Assembly (NCBI GenBank): GCA_025993795.1
Contig: JAMQHL010000021.1
Span: 1 to 64,000, forward strand
Source of the DNA: Planctomycetota bacterium
GTDB lineage: Bacteria > Planctomycetota > UBA8742 > UBA2392
DNA: 64,000 bases
Reading direction: 5' to 3'
Under the pieces are notes generated by a model. That model saw only the letters and a list, made by a program, of their open reading frames with translations, had not been told where the DNA came from and made no database searches. Of the stretch, positions 24,908 to 34,111 are shown one piece after another. Positions within the stretch are counted from its first letter, which is position 1. Each line of letters begins with the position of its first letter. The position numbers and the translations under genes were made by a program.

Positions 24908-25756
24908 ATGTCGATCGTGATACCAAAGGACTTTGAAGCCGTGGTATTTACACCGCCGGCCCGTGTGGACCATCACTCGGTGCCGCAGATTCTGGAGGCC
25001 ACGGAACGCGCCGGCATCCAGAATCTGATAGCGCACCGCATTCTGCACCTGCACCAGGTGGAGCATATCGACAGCGCCGCCGTGGCAGGCCTGCTTGACA
25101 TCATCCGGCGCGCAACTGAGTTCGGAAGAGAGTTCGTTGCCTGTGACCCCCCGCCAATCGTGCGCAGCTACCTTGACATTTATGGCGCCGCACCGCTGTT
25201 CGAAGGACGCGTGCTCAACAGCGCCGACGACGGCACGTATCAATCCGACGTGCTTCCGTTTGTGCCGCCATTCGTGCCAAACCGGGCAGGCCGACTCGAC
25301 ATTTACAAAGGCGGCGCGGTACGCAGCTATCAGCTTGCCGGCGATGAACTGCGTGAGATCTCACCCGTAGACCTGAACACACACCCTGCCAAAGTACCGA
25401 CCCGCGCGCTGGCCATGGGCGTGCATGCCGGCGCCAACGTCAAGGTCGTCGAAGCGATCGGCTACGTCATGCTGCGTCGGCACATGTGCGGCTGCGACGC
25501 GACGCACAAGACCTTCGACGCGCTGCACCAATTGCATGGCTGGTACCGTAACAAGGGTTTCGATTTCAGCGGGCTCGAATTGTGGGCCAGCGATATCCCG
25601 GCCGGCATAGTCACCGAGCGCCTGACGTTTCGCGACCGAATGCACCTGGACCAGTTCCGGACACTGCTCAGGATTGACGAAAGCTGGAAAAAGATTGGCG
25701 CGCCGCAAGAGGACGTCGAAGAGGAGTACTACTACCTGTACGCAAACTCCCCGTGA
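24908..25756 (+). CDS. STAS-domain protein with an unknown C-terminal domain
   Basis: 282 residues. The first ~110 look like a STAS domain as in anti-sigma factor antagonists: an N-terminal strand, then HRILHLHQVEHIDSAAVAGLL with the conserved Ser at the phosphorylation position, followed by the RRATEFGREFVACDPPP strand-helix. The remaining ~170 residues contain no family I can name, but include a Cys/His cluster (RRHMCGCDATHKTF). The ATG at 24908 with GGAG 6 bases upstream is chosen. A regulatory role next to the phosphate transporter is possible but unproved. Confidence 0.7.
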   Translation: MSIVIPKDFEAVVFTPPARVDHHSVPQILEATERAGIQNLIAHRILHLHQVEHIDSAAVAGLLDIIRRATEFGREFVACDPPPIVRSYLDIYGAAPLFEGRVLNSADDGTYQSDVLPFVPPFVPNRAGRLDIYKGGAVRSYQLAGDELREISPVDLNTHPAKVPTRALAMGVHAGANVKVVEAIGYVMLRRHMCGCDATHKTFDALHQLHGWYRNKGFDFSGLELWASDIPAGIVTERLTFRDRMHLDQFRTLLRIDESWKKIGAPQEDVEEEYYYLYANSP

Positions 25757-25823
25757 CGGCTTCGGAAGTAAGGCCGTGGCCCTTGAAGCGGGTTACCGGC
25801 ACGACATTCGTGCACCAGCAGTT

Positions 25824-26055
25824 CTTGGTTCCTCGCTGTCTGATGTGGGAATGCGAATGACTGCAAGCAGTCCAGGAGGGGCGACCACCCAACGCGGTGC
25901 GATCAGGAACCGCAGGTCTCTGCGCCCTGCGAGAGGTCCGTTGTCGCTCTTTGCGCCGCATTCGCTGCTTAGCAGACTGCATTCAGCAGTAATGGCGGCC
26001 TTTGCGGACTTGGCCAGAGTCACCCATTCCGCGGCAAACAGCGACAAACCAGTGT
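25824..26055. mobile_element. MITE-like element copy B
   Basis: Related to 20711-21093. It begins TTGGTTCCTCGCTGTCTGATG and ends with the imperfect complement (CAGCGACAAACCAGT). Matching internal blocks include AGGTCCGT-GTCGCT and TTTGCGGACTTGGC. The copy is shorter (232 bp) and its ends are more diverged, so it is probably old. It lies in a gene-free stretch, 25757-26342. The part after it, 26056-26342, shows no gene, only a 'gagtcacagagccacgg' unit near 26165. Confidence 0.6.
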
Positions 26056-26342
26056 TTTGCGGGGCCGTTCAAGGCGGTGCGCGCGATACGGGCACTTCCA
26101 GTCTGACACGGCGAAGGGCACATGCATGACTCACGCCATGAACTGCGACTGATGTTGAACGCGGAGTCACAGAGCCACGGACAAATGCCAAAGCACAATG
26201 CCCGAAGCAGTTCGCTGCGCCATCGTGCTGCTGCGCAATACGGCCGCGGGGGCCTAACGCACCGAACACCCAACGCCAGGCCGCAACGCGTGCAGAGTTT
26301 CGTAGTCACAAGCGTTACATGAAGGTGCGCGGGCCGCGCGGT

Positions 26343-26906
26343 TCAGGCCTGCTGCTTCGGCCAGCGCGATTCAATTTCCTTGATCAGGGGTTGCAGCACC
26401 AGGCTCTGAAGTTCTGGCTCGCCTTGAATCGACAGGAGTGGAACACCAAACGCGCGGAGCTCGATCGAATTCTTCGATTCCAGGTTCCTTGTCGTGTGCC
26501 ACTTGCCGTCCGCTGGGTGGTGCCCGACTCGTACATGGCTGGACGGAACCCAGTACGTGGTCACGACTTCTGGGCTCTGGTCTCCGAAGTCGATCCAGCC
26601 GCTGCACACGATCGGTTGTTTGAAGTCAGCGTCGTAGTCAGGATTCAAATCCATGATCACGCTTACGAAGACGCGAACGTTCGGCTGGCTGAGCTTGAAC
26701 ATGCGAATGGCCACATAGGGCAACCAATCGCCTGGGTACGACAGCATACTGCTGCCGTACTTGTGGGCTGGCTTTTCAGCAAGCTCAAGTCCGTGTTCCT
26801 CCATCATGGACTCGGCCACGCCGAGCAATTTGGCAACCTCGCTGAAGTAGGTGCGCACATCCCGCAACATCTGGATCAAGTTCTTGCCGTCGTCAGGTTT
26901 GTCCAT
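26343..26906 (-). CDS. Unknown partner of the nuclease-like gene
   Basis: A 187-residue soluble protein I do not recognise. The helical N-terminal part (NLIQMLRDVRTYFSEVAKLL, SMMEEHGLELAEKP) is followed by a beta-rich part (WLPYVAIRMFKL, VFVSVIMDLNPDYD) and a C terminus with paired strands. Its start at 26906 lies 5 bases past the upstream stop, so it is co-transcribed and probably co-translated with the nuclease-like gene. The pairing suggests an antitoxin, immunity or sensor protein, but this is inference. A longer frame reaching 27080 overlaps the upstream gene and is rejected. Confidence 0.6.
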   Translation of the reverse strand: MDKPDDGKNLIQMLRDVRTYFSEVAKLLGVAESMMEEHGLELAEKPAHKYGSSMLSYPGDWLPYVAIRMFKLSQPNVRVFVSVIMDLNPDYDADFKQPIVCSGWIDFGDQSPEVVTTYWVPSSHVRVGHHPADGKWHTTRNLESKNSIELRAFGVPLLSIQGEPELQSLVLQPLIKEIESRWPKQQA

Positions 26907-26910
26907 GAGT

Positions 26911-27669
26911 TCAGCCTGTTCGTGTCCGAAAGCTCCAACTCGGTGCCGCCTCGGAAGCACGCCATAGGAACCCGACGGTTCTGCTTTTCTTGCTGACGGT
27001 GAACGTCCAGGTCCGCTGTCGCGAAGGAAAGCGGCTGATTCCTTCAAATGGGCGCATCTGCAGCCGGTCCAGCAGTGCAAGCAGGTCCTGGACGAGTGGT
27101 TGTTCTGCCAACCAACGGTCCCCGGCGATTATGGAAACCAGAGCACGCCAGGACAACCAGAAGATGGATGCTGATGGCTGATGGATAGCCTTCAGCGAGG
27201 CCCGGATCTCGGCCACAGGACAAGCACAGTGCGCGGTCAGATACACAAGCGCAAACGGCCGTTGCATGTGTTCCAGCACGCGCCATTGCCGCGCCAGCTG
27301 GTCTACCGAACGCCATTCGTCAGCAACTTCTGCGGTTCCTTCGTCCGCATCGTCTACCCCGGATTTACCCGAGCGATACTTGGCTTCGACACAGATCGTC
27401 GGGATGGGCGCCCCGCGCATGTAAAGCAGGAGGTCCGGCTCGCATACACTTCGGTCGGTATCGCGAAGTTGGGGCCAGAACTCGTAGCTCGCGTCGGAAG
27501 CGCCTTTCAGATCAAGTGCCCGGCCGTCAAATCGAGCCTGTGCCAGAAAGGGAATCAACATGCGGTCTGCCGGAAGCTGCTTGATTACGCCGAACACACA
27601 GGAGGTCAATATGTCCTCCATGTTCTCTTGTTCGCGGCTCAACTTCCCGTGTAGCAGTGCGTGCAGCAA
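26911..27669 (-). CDS. PD-(D/E)xK nuclease-like protein of a two-gene cassette
   Basis: 252 residues. The segment CEPDLLLYMRGAPIPTICVE followed by AKYRSGKS gives EPD (77-79) and E-x-K (Glu95, Lys97), the catalytic layout of PD-(D/E)xK nucleases. The N terminus (LHALLHGKLSREQENMEDIL) resembles proteins seen in defence neighbourhoods. A C-terminal helical region (DRWLAEQPLVQDLLALLDRL) follows. It is transcribed with the 187-residue partner immediately downstream. The gene is flanked by repeat-rich DNA and unlike the household genes around it, so acquisition by transfer is plausible. No experimental homolog can be named. Confidence 0.65.
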   Translation of the reverse strand: MLHALLHGKLSREQENMEDILTSCVFGVIKQLPADRMLIPFLAQARFDGRALDLKGASDASYEFWPQLRDTDRSVCEPDLLLYMRGAPIPTICVEAKYRSGKSGVDDADEGTAEVADEWRSVDQLARQWRVLEHMQRPFALVYLTAHCACPVAEIRASLKAIHQPSASIFWLSWRALVSIIAGDRWLAEQPLVQDLLALLDRLQMRPFEGISRFPSRQRTWTFTVSKKSRTVGFLWRASEAAPSWSFRTRTG

Positions 27670-27783
27670 ACGCGACCCTCTCGATCTTCCCGCCAGCGGC
27701 CATGTTGTTCGTGAACTTGTTGCCGGTCAACGCTCTTGGCACGAGTAGGCCCTGATGCAATCTGCAGAGGGCCCAACGCGAAA

Positions 27784-28800
27784 TCAGGTGAAGTGGCGGG
27801 TGACGACTTCGAATTCGCCGCGGCCCAGTTGCTGCGCTTGCAGGTCGGCGTCCACCATCAGGTCTACGAGATCATGAAAGCGAGTCTGCGCCTTCCAGCC
27901 CAGTTCTTTGTCGGCCCGGGTTGCGTCGCCCTGCAGCACGTCTACTTCGGTGGGGCGCAGGTAGCGCGGGTCGAGCTCAATGTGCTGCTGCCAGTCCAGG
28001 CCCGCGCGCGCAAATGCGCGCTGCACAAACTCGCGCACACTGTGCACTTCGCCCGTGGCAAGCACATAGTCGTGCGGGGTCTTGGCTTGCAGCATGCGCC
28101 ACATGCCTTCGACGTACTCGGGCGCAAAGCCCCAGTCGCGCCGGGCATCCAGGTTGCCCAGGAACAGCTTGTCCTGCGCGCCCGCCTTGATTGCCGCTAC
28201 GGCGCGTGTGATTTTGCGCGTCACAAACGTGGCGCCGCGCCGCGGACTTTCGTGGTTGAACAGGATGCCGCTGACCGCAAACATGCCGTACGCTTCACGG
28301 TAATTGCGCGTCATGTGGTGCGCGTACAACTTGGCAATAGCATAGGGGCTGCGTGGCAGCAGCGCAGTTTCTTCGCTCTGCGGCGCGGACGAACTGCCGA
28401 ACATTTCGCTGCTGCCGGCTTGGTAAAAGCGCGCGCCCGGGCACACCGCGCGCACACTTTCAAGCAGGCGCGTGACACCCAGTGCGTCTGTCTGGCCCGT
28501 GCCCTCGGGCATCTCGAAGCTGACCTGTACGTGTGCCTGCGCAGCGAGGTTGTAGATTTCGTCGGGCTTGATCGCGGTCAGCAACGCATGCAGGCGCGCA
28601 CCATCGTTCAAGTCGCCGTAGACCAGCCGCAAGCGGTAGTCCTTTGCGTGCGGGTCCTGGTACAGATGGTCAATGCGGGCGGTGTTGAACGTGCTGCTGC
28701 GCCGGATCAGGCCGTACACGAGGTAGCCCTTGGCCAGCAGCAGTTCGGCAAGATAGCTGCCGTCCTGGCCGGTAATGCCGGTGATGAACGCGGTAGGCAT
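27784..28800 (-). CDS. gmd: GDP-mannose 4,6-dehydratase
   Basis: 338 residues, a short-chain dehydrogenase/epimerase that converts GDP-mannose to GDP-4-keto-6-deoxymannose, precursor of fucose, rhamnose or perosamine in surface glycans. The NAD(P)-binding motif [17 protein letters not shown] opens the protein, [14 protein letters not shown] is family-specific, and the catalytic set is Ser/Glu in SSEMFG and Tyr-Lys in [31 protein letters not shown] and [14 protein letters not shown] are conserved too. The ATG at 28800 starts the family-typical N terminus. It is 87 bp downstream of the lipoprotein gene and probably an independent unit. Confidence 0.95.
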   Translation of the reverse strand: MPTAFITGITGQDGSYLAELLLAKGYLVYGLIRRSSTFNTARIDHLYQDPHAKDYRLRLVYGDLNDGARLHALLTAIKPDEIYNLAAQAHVQVSFEMPEGTGQTDALGVTRLLESVRAVCPGARFYQAGSSEMFGSSSAPQSEETALLPRSPYAIAKLYAHHMTRNYREAYGMFAVSGILFNHESPRRGATFVTRKITRAVAAIKAGAQDKLFLGNLDARRDWGFAPEYVEGMWRMLQAKTPHDYVLATGEVHSVREFVQRAFARAGLDWQQHIELDPRYLRPTEVDVLQGDATRADKELGWKAQTRFHDLVDLMVDADLQAQQLGRGEFEVVTRHFT

Positions 28801-28886
28801 GGGCGGACAATAGCGGATGGACAGGGGAAGTTGGAAGGGGAAGTTGGAAGCGGACGGGAAAGGGATAGATGCGGCCAGCCGACAAC

Positions 28887-30287
28887 TCACTGCGGCCGCA
28901 CGGCGTCTTCCGGCGAGGGCAGAAACGCAGTCAGGCGGCCGATAAACTCCAGCATCGCCTCTCCGGCTGCTTCCTGCTGTGCACCCAGGGCAAGCCCGCC
29001 TTCGCTTTGCCCGGGCTGGCCTTTGCGCTGGATGCCGGGGAAGTAGCTGTACAGCACGTTGCCCGTGGCGGTGTCGATCAGGTCAAGCTGGCCGGTCACG
29101 TAGGTGACCGCCTGCTCGTTTTCCGTGAAGCTGCGCACCTCGATATTGCCGGCAAGTTTCAGGTGGTAGTGCTTGCCTGTGTCAGGATCATCGGGCTTGC
29201 GTATATGCAGGCCGCGCATCTTCGCCCACTTGGAAAGCTCGGGCACAAACAGCGGCTCGGCACCCTTGGCGGCCCCCTCAACCGTCTCGATCACCGCAAG
29301 CTCAAGCTCGGCGTTGCGGGTACTGGGCAGCACGATGCTCCAGTACCAGACCGGCAGCACAATGCCGGTGCGGCGCCCCAGCACGCGGTCAAGGTCAAGC
29401 GTCGCGAACACCTGTCCGCCGTCGTCGCCGCTGGGCGACACCGCCAGCACCTTGCAGCGCGCGTCGCCAACCTTGCTGAACACGTCGTCGCCGCTGACCT
29501 GCCCGCGCAGATTCGGCGCCAGCCGCCAGGTTATCGGCACGCCCGCCGGCACCTCGTCGCGAAAGCGCGCGAACATGCTCAGCTCGCCCGGCACGCCGCC
29601 GCGAATCTCGGCGACGCTGCCGTTGCCGGCCTGGCTGATCCGCATCAATCCCGGCAGCTCCCACAGGCGCCCTGCGGCGACTTCGGCCTTGGCAAATGCC
29701 GCACGGTCCAGCGTGCCCTCGACCATCAACTGCATGGCCAGCACGCGCGCGGCCCTGAGAAAGTATGCGCCCCACACTTCCAGACGGTTCAGCACCGTGC
29801 CCGCCACCGGCGGCTCGGCGGTTGCGCCAAGTTCTTTGCGCGCATCGGGCAGCAGGCTGGCTGCCCACAGCCGCAGCGTATCGCGCGAGATTGCGCACAG
29901 CGCGACATTCTCGAACCCGTTGCCGGCTTCTTCGCGGCGCACGCTTTCGCCGAGTTCGCCCACGCTGATCCAGGCGGCCGCGCCGGTGACAATGTCGCGG
30001 AACTGGGTGTTCTCGAACAGGGCCGCGTGCTCAGAAATCGGCCAGCTTGTCATCGCGCGCTCAAGGCCGTCTTCGGCCTGTTTTGCAGCGTCGCTGCGCG
30101 TGCGGGCAAGGCCGTAGGCTACCAGAAAGCGGTCGGTGGGATAATCCGGGTGTTGGCCCGTTACGGCCCAATCGGGCATGTTGGCCGGTTTGATGCCCAC
30201 GCCGCCGCGCGGCTCGGTCGTTTTGCAGGCCGTGAGGAAGCACGCCACGGCGAGACTCATTGCAAGCACCAAGTGGCTGCGGGTCAT
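28887..30287 (-). CDS. Lipoprotein with LPP20/FlgT-like N-terminal part
   Basis: A 466-residue exported lipoprotein: [20 protein letters not shown] then Cys, a good lipobox (FLTAC). After the anchor comes [20 protein letters not shown], the 'name-like' strand and helix of LPP20/FlgT-N domains. A long middle portion follows, and a C-terminal part ([20 protein letters not shown]) resembles a second such domain. I do not recognise the whole. The ATG at 30287 gives the cleanest signal peptide; an upstream ATG at 30311 is also possible. It is divergent from the M28 peptidase across 136 bp, which must contain both promoters. Confidence 0.7.
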   Translation of the reverse strand: MTRSHLVLAMSLAVACFLTACKTTEPRGGVGIKPANMPDWAVTGQHPDYPTDRFLVAYGLARTRSDAAKQAEDGLERAMTSWPISEHAALFENTQFRDIVTGAAAWISVGELGESVRREEAGNGFENVALCAISRDTLRLWAASLLPDARKELGATAEPPVAGTVLNRLEVWGAYFLRAARVLAMQLMVEGTLDRAAFAKAEVAAGRLWELPGLMRISQAGNGSVAEIRGGVPGELSMFARFRDEVPAGVPITWRLAPNLRGQVSGDDVFSKVGDARCKVLAVSPSGDDGGQVFATLDLDRVLGRRTGIVLPVWYWSIVLPSTRNAELELAVIETVEGAAKGAEPLFVPELSKWAKMRGLHIRKPDDPDTGKHYHLKLAGNIEVRSFTENEQAVTYVTGQLDLIDTATGNVLYSYFPGIQRKGQPGQSEGGLALGAQQEAAGEAMLEFIGRLTAFLPSPEDAVRPQ

Positions 30288-30423
30288 GGCGGCTGGTGGC
30301 TGGTAGTTCATGCAGGTGCCCGGGGCATTTTCCGGGGGAAGTGCAGCGCCGGCAACGTCATAATGACGCAAACCACGATCAACGCAACCTGAAGACCTGA
30401 ATTGCGCCCGAAAGAGGCAGCAC

Positions 30424-32103
30424 ATGAAACCGATCCGGATGCTCGCGGCACTGGCCCTTTGCGGCATGGTTTTCAGCGGCGTGTATGCCAACGACGCCAC
30501 CAGGCCGTCTGCGCCGAACATCGACAGCATCACCCTTGAAGACATCAAGGCCGATGTCTACTTCATGGCCTCCGACGAAATGGCCGGGCGGGAAACCTGC
30601 CTGCCCGAGGCGCTGATCACCGCAAGCTACGTGCGCAACCGCATGGAGCGCGCAGGGGTCAAGCCGGCTGGCGAAGACGGCACCTGGTACCAGACGGTCA
30701 AGCTGGCCCACAGGCAGTGGGACGGCAAGCCCGCCATCTGCTTCACGCGCGGCGACAAGACCACCACGCTGCAATATGAAGAGCACTTCGTCGGTACCGA
30801 GGGCGCCAGCATCAATGCCGAGTTGAAAGACGCCGAGATCGTGTTCGCCGGCTATGCAGTGGCAGACCTCGACAAGGGCTACAACGACATCGACGGCCTT
30901 GATCTGAAGGGCAAGATCGCACTGATCATGCGCTATGAGCCCACGCCGTGGCGGGTTGGTGGGCGGCGCAACCCATTCAGCCGCAGCAGCTACCTTCAAT
31001 CGAAAGAAGCGTTGCTGCAGTCGGCGGGTTGTGCCGGAATCCTGATGGTTACGGGCCCCGAGAGTCTGGGCGGCAACGATAACCGCCTTAGCCTGCCGTC
31101 GCCCGGGGCCGCCGAGAAGTCGCCGCCGCTGTACCTGGCCGGTGAGAACCGCGAGGGTGGGGGACTGCCGTTCTTTCACGTGTCGCTGGCTGCAGCCGAC
31201 ATGCTGCTGGGCGGCGAGGGTGAACTGCAGCGCGTGCAGAAAGAGTTTGACCAGGGCGACTTCAAGCAGCGCCCGGACCTGTCAACGTTGCGGGTGCAAC
31301 TGAGCGCGAAATCAAAAGAAGTCGTGCGCGAGTGCCGCAACGTCGCCGGCAAGATTGAGGGCGAGCTGGATGAGTGGATCATCTTCGGCGCGCACCACGA
31401 CCACCTGGGGCTGGGCTATTTTGGCGCCCGCGACGCAGCCACCGCGATGGGGCAGATTCACAACGGCGCCGACGACAACGCCAGCGGCGTGGCCACTGTG
31501 TTAGAGATTGCCGAGGCGCTGGCCAAAAGCGGCGTGAAGCCGCGGCGCGGCTTTCTGTTTCTTACGTTCACCGGCGAGGAAAAGGGGCTGCTGGGTTCGC
31601 GCTGGTACTGTGACAAGCCGCTGATCCCGCACGAGAAGGCGATCGCGATGATCAACATCGACATGATCGGCCGCATCCCGAACAAGAAGCTGCAACTGCA
31701 GGGCACGGCCAGCAGTACCATGCTTGACCGCGTGTGCCGCGAGGCGGGGCCGCTTTTTCCTGAAATCGAGTTCACGTTCAGCGACCGGCCGCCGATGGCT
31801 GCCAGCGACCACTGGCCCTTTTACAGCGTGGCGGGCATGCCGGTGGTGTTCCCGTTCGGCGGCAGCAACGCCGAGATGCACACGGCGATTGACGACCCCG
31901 AGACGATCAACTACCGCGACATGGTGCCGGCGGTGAAGTGCCTGTACGAGGTGGCGTGGCGCCTGAGTGAGGACAAGGGTTACCCGGACTACGACGGCCC
32001 GGTAAAGGGCGCAAAAGGTCCCAACGGCAAGCTGCGCAACCCGAAAGAAACGCCACCCAGCGACCCCAACGAATCCCACGAAGAAGAGTTTTCCCGAGAG
32101 TGA
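30424..32103 (+). CDS. Secreted M28-family zinc aminopeptidase with PA-like insert
   Basis: 559 residues. The signal peptide MKPIRMLAALALCGMVFSGV is cleaved near YAN-DA. The catalytic M28 domain shows the two-zinc set: His324 and Asp326 in AHHDHLG, bridging Asp in GADDNASGVATVLE, general base Glu-Glu in TGEEKGLLGS, Asp in NIDMIGR and His in SDHWPFY. A protease-associated-like insert lies between (about residues 120-270). It would trim N-terminal residues from peptides outside the cytoplasm or in the periplasm. AAGAGG precedes the ATG. The highly charged end (ESHEEEFSRE) is natural for the family or lineage. Confidence 0.92.
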   Translation: MKPIRMLAALALCGMVFSGVYANDATRPSAPNIDSITLEDIKADVYFMASDEMAGRETCLPEALITASYVRNRMERAGVKPAGEDGTWYQTVKLAHRQWDGKPAICFTRGDKTTTLQYEEHFVGTEGASINAELKDAEIVFAGYAVADLDKGYNDIDGLDLKGKIALIMRYEPTPWRVGGRRNPFSRSSYLQSKEALLQSAGCAGILMVTGPESLGGNDNRLSLPSPGAAEKSPPLYLAGENREGGGLPFFHVSLAAADMLLGGEGELQRVQKEFDQGDFKQRPDLSTLRVQLSAKSKEVVRECRNVAGKIEGELDEWIIFGAHHDHLGLGYFGARDAATAMGQIHNGADDNASGVATVLEIAEALAKSGVKPRRGFLFLTFTGEEKGLLGSRWYCDKPLIPHEKAIAMINIDMIGRIPNKKLQLQGTASSTMLDRVCREAGPLFPEIEFTFSDRPPMAASDHWPFYSVAGMPVVFPFGGSNAEMHTAIDDPETINYRDMVPAVKCLYEVAWRLSEDKGYPDYDGPVKGAKGPNGKLRNPKETPPSDPNESHEEEFSRE

Positions 32104-32104
32104 G

Positions 32105-32281
32105 TGCCGCAATACGCTGCAACGCCGAGAATCGCACCTGACGTGGACAGGGGCGACATCTGCAAAGGTCGGCGGCAAGACGGGTAGCAGCGGTTGCACC
32201 GTAGGAGACAACCCGGCATGGCTGGCGCTGCTGGCACTGCTTGCGGTGTTCAGCCTGCGGCCCTTGCTGCGCCGCGAGTAA
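32105..32281 (+). pseudogene. Orphan C-terminal sorting-like tail
   Basis: Right after the M28 stop, in another frame, an open stretch ends GSSGCTVGDNPAWLALLALL then AVFSLRPLLRRE and TAA at 32279-32281. A small-residue/Cys motif, one hydrophobic helix and a terminal Arg cluster are the layout of C-terminal protein-sorting tags (MYXO-CTERM or GlyGly-CTERM type). No start or upstream domain belongs to it, so it may be the end of a decayed exported protein or an artefact of chance. It is not in frame with the peptidase. Confidence 0.4.
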
Positions 32282-32614
32282 CCCTGGAAGGCATTGACCG
32301 GTTGCATCGACCACGATGCACCCGGTTTGCATTGGTTGGTTGCCGCTTGGCGCGAGTTAGGTGCCTCGCGGCCAGTCCGCAATGACGGCAAACCGCCGAA
32401 TCTGAGCCCCGCAATTGGCCGCAAGGCAACAGGATGCAAAGCACTGAAGCCCGCATCCTGTCTATTGCGGCCTGTTGATGTCTTTGGTGACCGGCGTGAT
32501 CGCTGGCGACCGGTTGCCGTTGCCGGCAGTGCCTCGCTCTGCGCTTTCGTTTCCTCGCGTTCAGTCACCCGGTCCCTGTGCGTTTCTCAGCGTGCGCATG
32601 GGCCGGAACAAACG
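32282..32614. other. Gene-free stretch before the protease operon end
   Basis: About 330 bases in which I see no gene, RNA or clear repeat. It separates the plus-strand peptidase/orphan tail from the 3' end of the minus-strand trypsin-PDZ operon and only contains the downstream side of that operon's terminator region. Confidence 0.4.
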
Positions 32615-32640
32615 AAGGGCGCCCGTTGCCGGACGCCCTT
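32615..32640 (-). terminator. Terminator hairpin of the trypsin-PDZ operon
   Basis: AAGGGCG pairs with CGCCCTT around an inner GC-rich loop, 17 bp after the end of the last protease gene. On the minus strand it is followed by CGTTTGTTCC. It fits the end of the three-gene operon 36519-32658. Confidence 0.6.
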
Positions 32641-32657
32641 TGGGGTTGCGTTCCATT

Positions 32658-34046
32658 CTACTTCTTCGCGAGCTTCACCTTGGCTTCGTGTTTCTCGGTG
32701 CCACGCAACCAGGTCACGGTAACTTCGGTGCCCGGTGCCTTTGCGATCAGGATGTCGCCGAGGTCGCAGTAATACTGGATGTGCCGGCCGTTCACGTGGG
32801 TCAGAACGTCATCGGCTTGCAGGCCCGCCGGCTCAAGCGGTCCGCTGGCCACGACCTCCGTCAGCACGTATCCGCCGACCTTGCGGTCGGGGTTGTACTT
32901 GCCCTTGAAGCCAATGGACGACTTGGGGTCAGGCAGCGCGAACGGATCCATCATGCGGCGCAGTGGGTTGTTGCCACTGCGGCGATCTTCGGCGCGGGCG
33001 ATGTCGTCTGCGCGCGGAACGTTGCCGAACTGGCCACTCTCGGTCGGCACGTTGTTGCGGGCCGTCAGCGTGACGGTCTTCTCGCCGCGCAGGACCGTGA
33101 ACTTGAACTCGCTGCCGCGCGGCTTGGTGCCGATTACGCCGTAGTAGCGGTAGGTGTTGAAAATCTCGTAGCCGTCGATTTTCTGGATTACGTCGTTGGC
33201 TTCAAAGCCGACATCACCGGCTTCGCTCTCAAGCTCAACGGCCGTGATGCGCGCGCCGCCCTGGTGCGTGAGGTCAAAGGTGATGCCGCCGACGAAGCCG
33301 TGGCGCACCAGCAGCGCGCCGCCAAGCTGCTGTTTCATCACCGGCAGGAAGTTCTTGATCTGGTTGGAGGGGATGGCGTATCCGGCGCCCGTGTTGAAGC
33401 GCTTGCCGTGGCTGGCGATGTTGCGGCCGTTGATGCCGATGACTTCGCCGTCCATGTTGAAGCTGGGGCCGCCCGAGTTGCCCGGGTTGATGGAGGTGTC
33501 AATCTGGATGCTGTCGTTGTAGCCGCCCTGGAAGCGGTGGTTGGCGGTGACCGTGCCGATGGTGACCGTCGGTTCGCTGCCCTGGCCGCTCAGCAGGAAG
33601 GGGTTGCCGATGCTCAGGCAGATCGAGCCCGGCTCAACCTTGTCGCTGTCGCCCAGCGTGGCAAACGGGACTTTCTGGCCCGGCTCAAGACGCAGCTTGC
33701 CCAGCACGATGTCTCCGCGCGGGTCTGCACCGATGGCGTCGGCGGTAAAGCGCTTGTTGTTGCCCGCCTGCTTGACCACCATTTCGGCGGGTGCGGCTGC
33801 GTCGTTCCATACGTGGTGATTGGTAAGAAAGTAGCCGTCTTCGCTGACGCACACGCCGCTGCCGCCGCCGATCAGCACGAAGGCGGGGTAGACCTTGGCG
33901 ACCAGCGCCCGTGTCTCGTCGTCGAGCTTCTTGACGTTGGGTGTTGCGACGCCTTTGTCCTGGGCGCCTGCAGGCAATTCAGTGGTTGACAGCGCGAACG
34001 CGCCGATGGCCGTGCTGAGTGCCAGGGCTGTGATGATCCGGTTCAT
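32658..34046 (-). CDS. HtrA-like serine protease with PDZ domains (catalytically complete)
   Basis: 462 residues with a signal peptide (IITALALSTAIGAFALSTTE). The trypsin-like domain keeps the triad: His78 in TNHHVW, Asp112 in RGDIVLGKL and Ser191 in NPGNSGGPS. Two PDZ-like segments follow (about 235-315 and 375-460; the last contains GPLEPAGLQADDVLTHVNGR). It acts outside the cytoplasm as a protein-quality protease. It is the last gene of a tandem trio and the only member with an intact active site. RBS AGAGG precedes the ATG. Its active state next to two dead paralogues suggests they form a complex or share substrates. Confidence 0.93.
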   Translation of the reverse strand: MNRIITALALSTAIGAFALSTTELPAGAQDKGVATPNVKKLDDETRALVAKVYPAFVLIGGGSGVCVSEDGYFLTNHHVWNDAAAPAEMVVKQAGNNKRFTADAIGADPRGDIVLGKLRLEPGQKVPFATLGDSDKVEPGSICLSIGNPFLLSGQGSEPTVTIGTVTANHRFQGGYNDSIQIDTSINPGNSGGPSFNMDGEVIGINGRNIASHGKRFNTGAGYAIPSNQIKNFLPVMKQQLGGALLVRHGFVGGITFDLTHQGGARITAVELESEAGDVGFEANDVIQKIDGYEIFNTYRYYGVIGTKPRGSEFKFTVLRGEKTVTLTARNNVPTESGQFGNVPRADDIARAEDRRSGNNPLRRMMDPFALPDPKSSIGFKGKYNPDRKVGGYVLTEVVASGPLEPAGLQADDVLTHVNGRHIQYYCDLGDILIAKAPGTEVTVTWLRGTEKHEAKVKLAKK

Positions 34047-34111
34047 GTTCTTGCCTCTTTCCTTTATCAGGCGTGTCTGCGCCCGTTGTGTTTGGTTGCG
34101 TGTGCTCCAGT

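Noticed and set aside
27736..30392. Long plus-strand frames (436 and 507 residues)
   Set aside because: They are antisense to gmd and to the lipoprotein, whose own strands carry clear motifs and signals.
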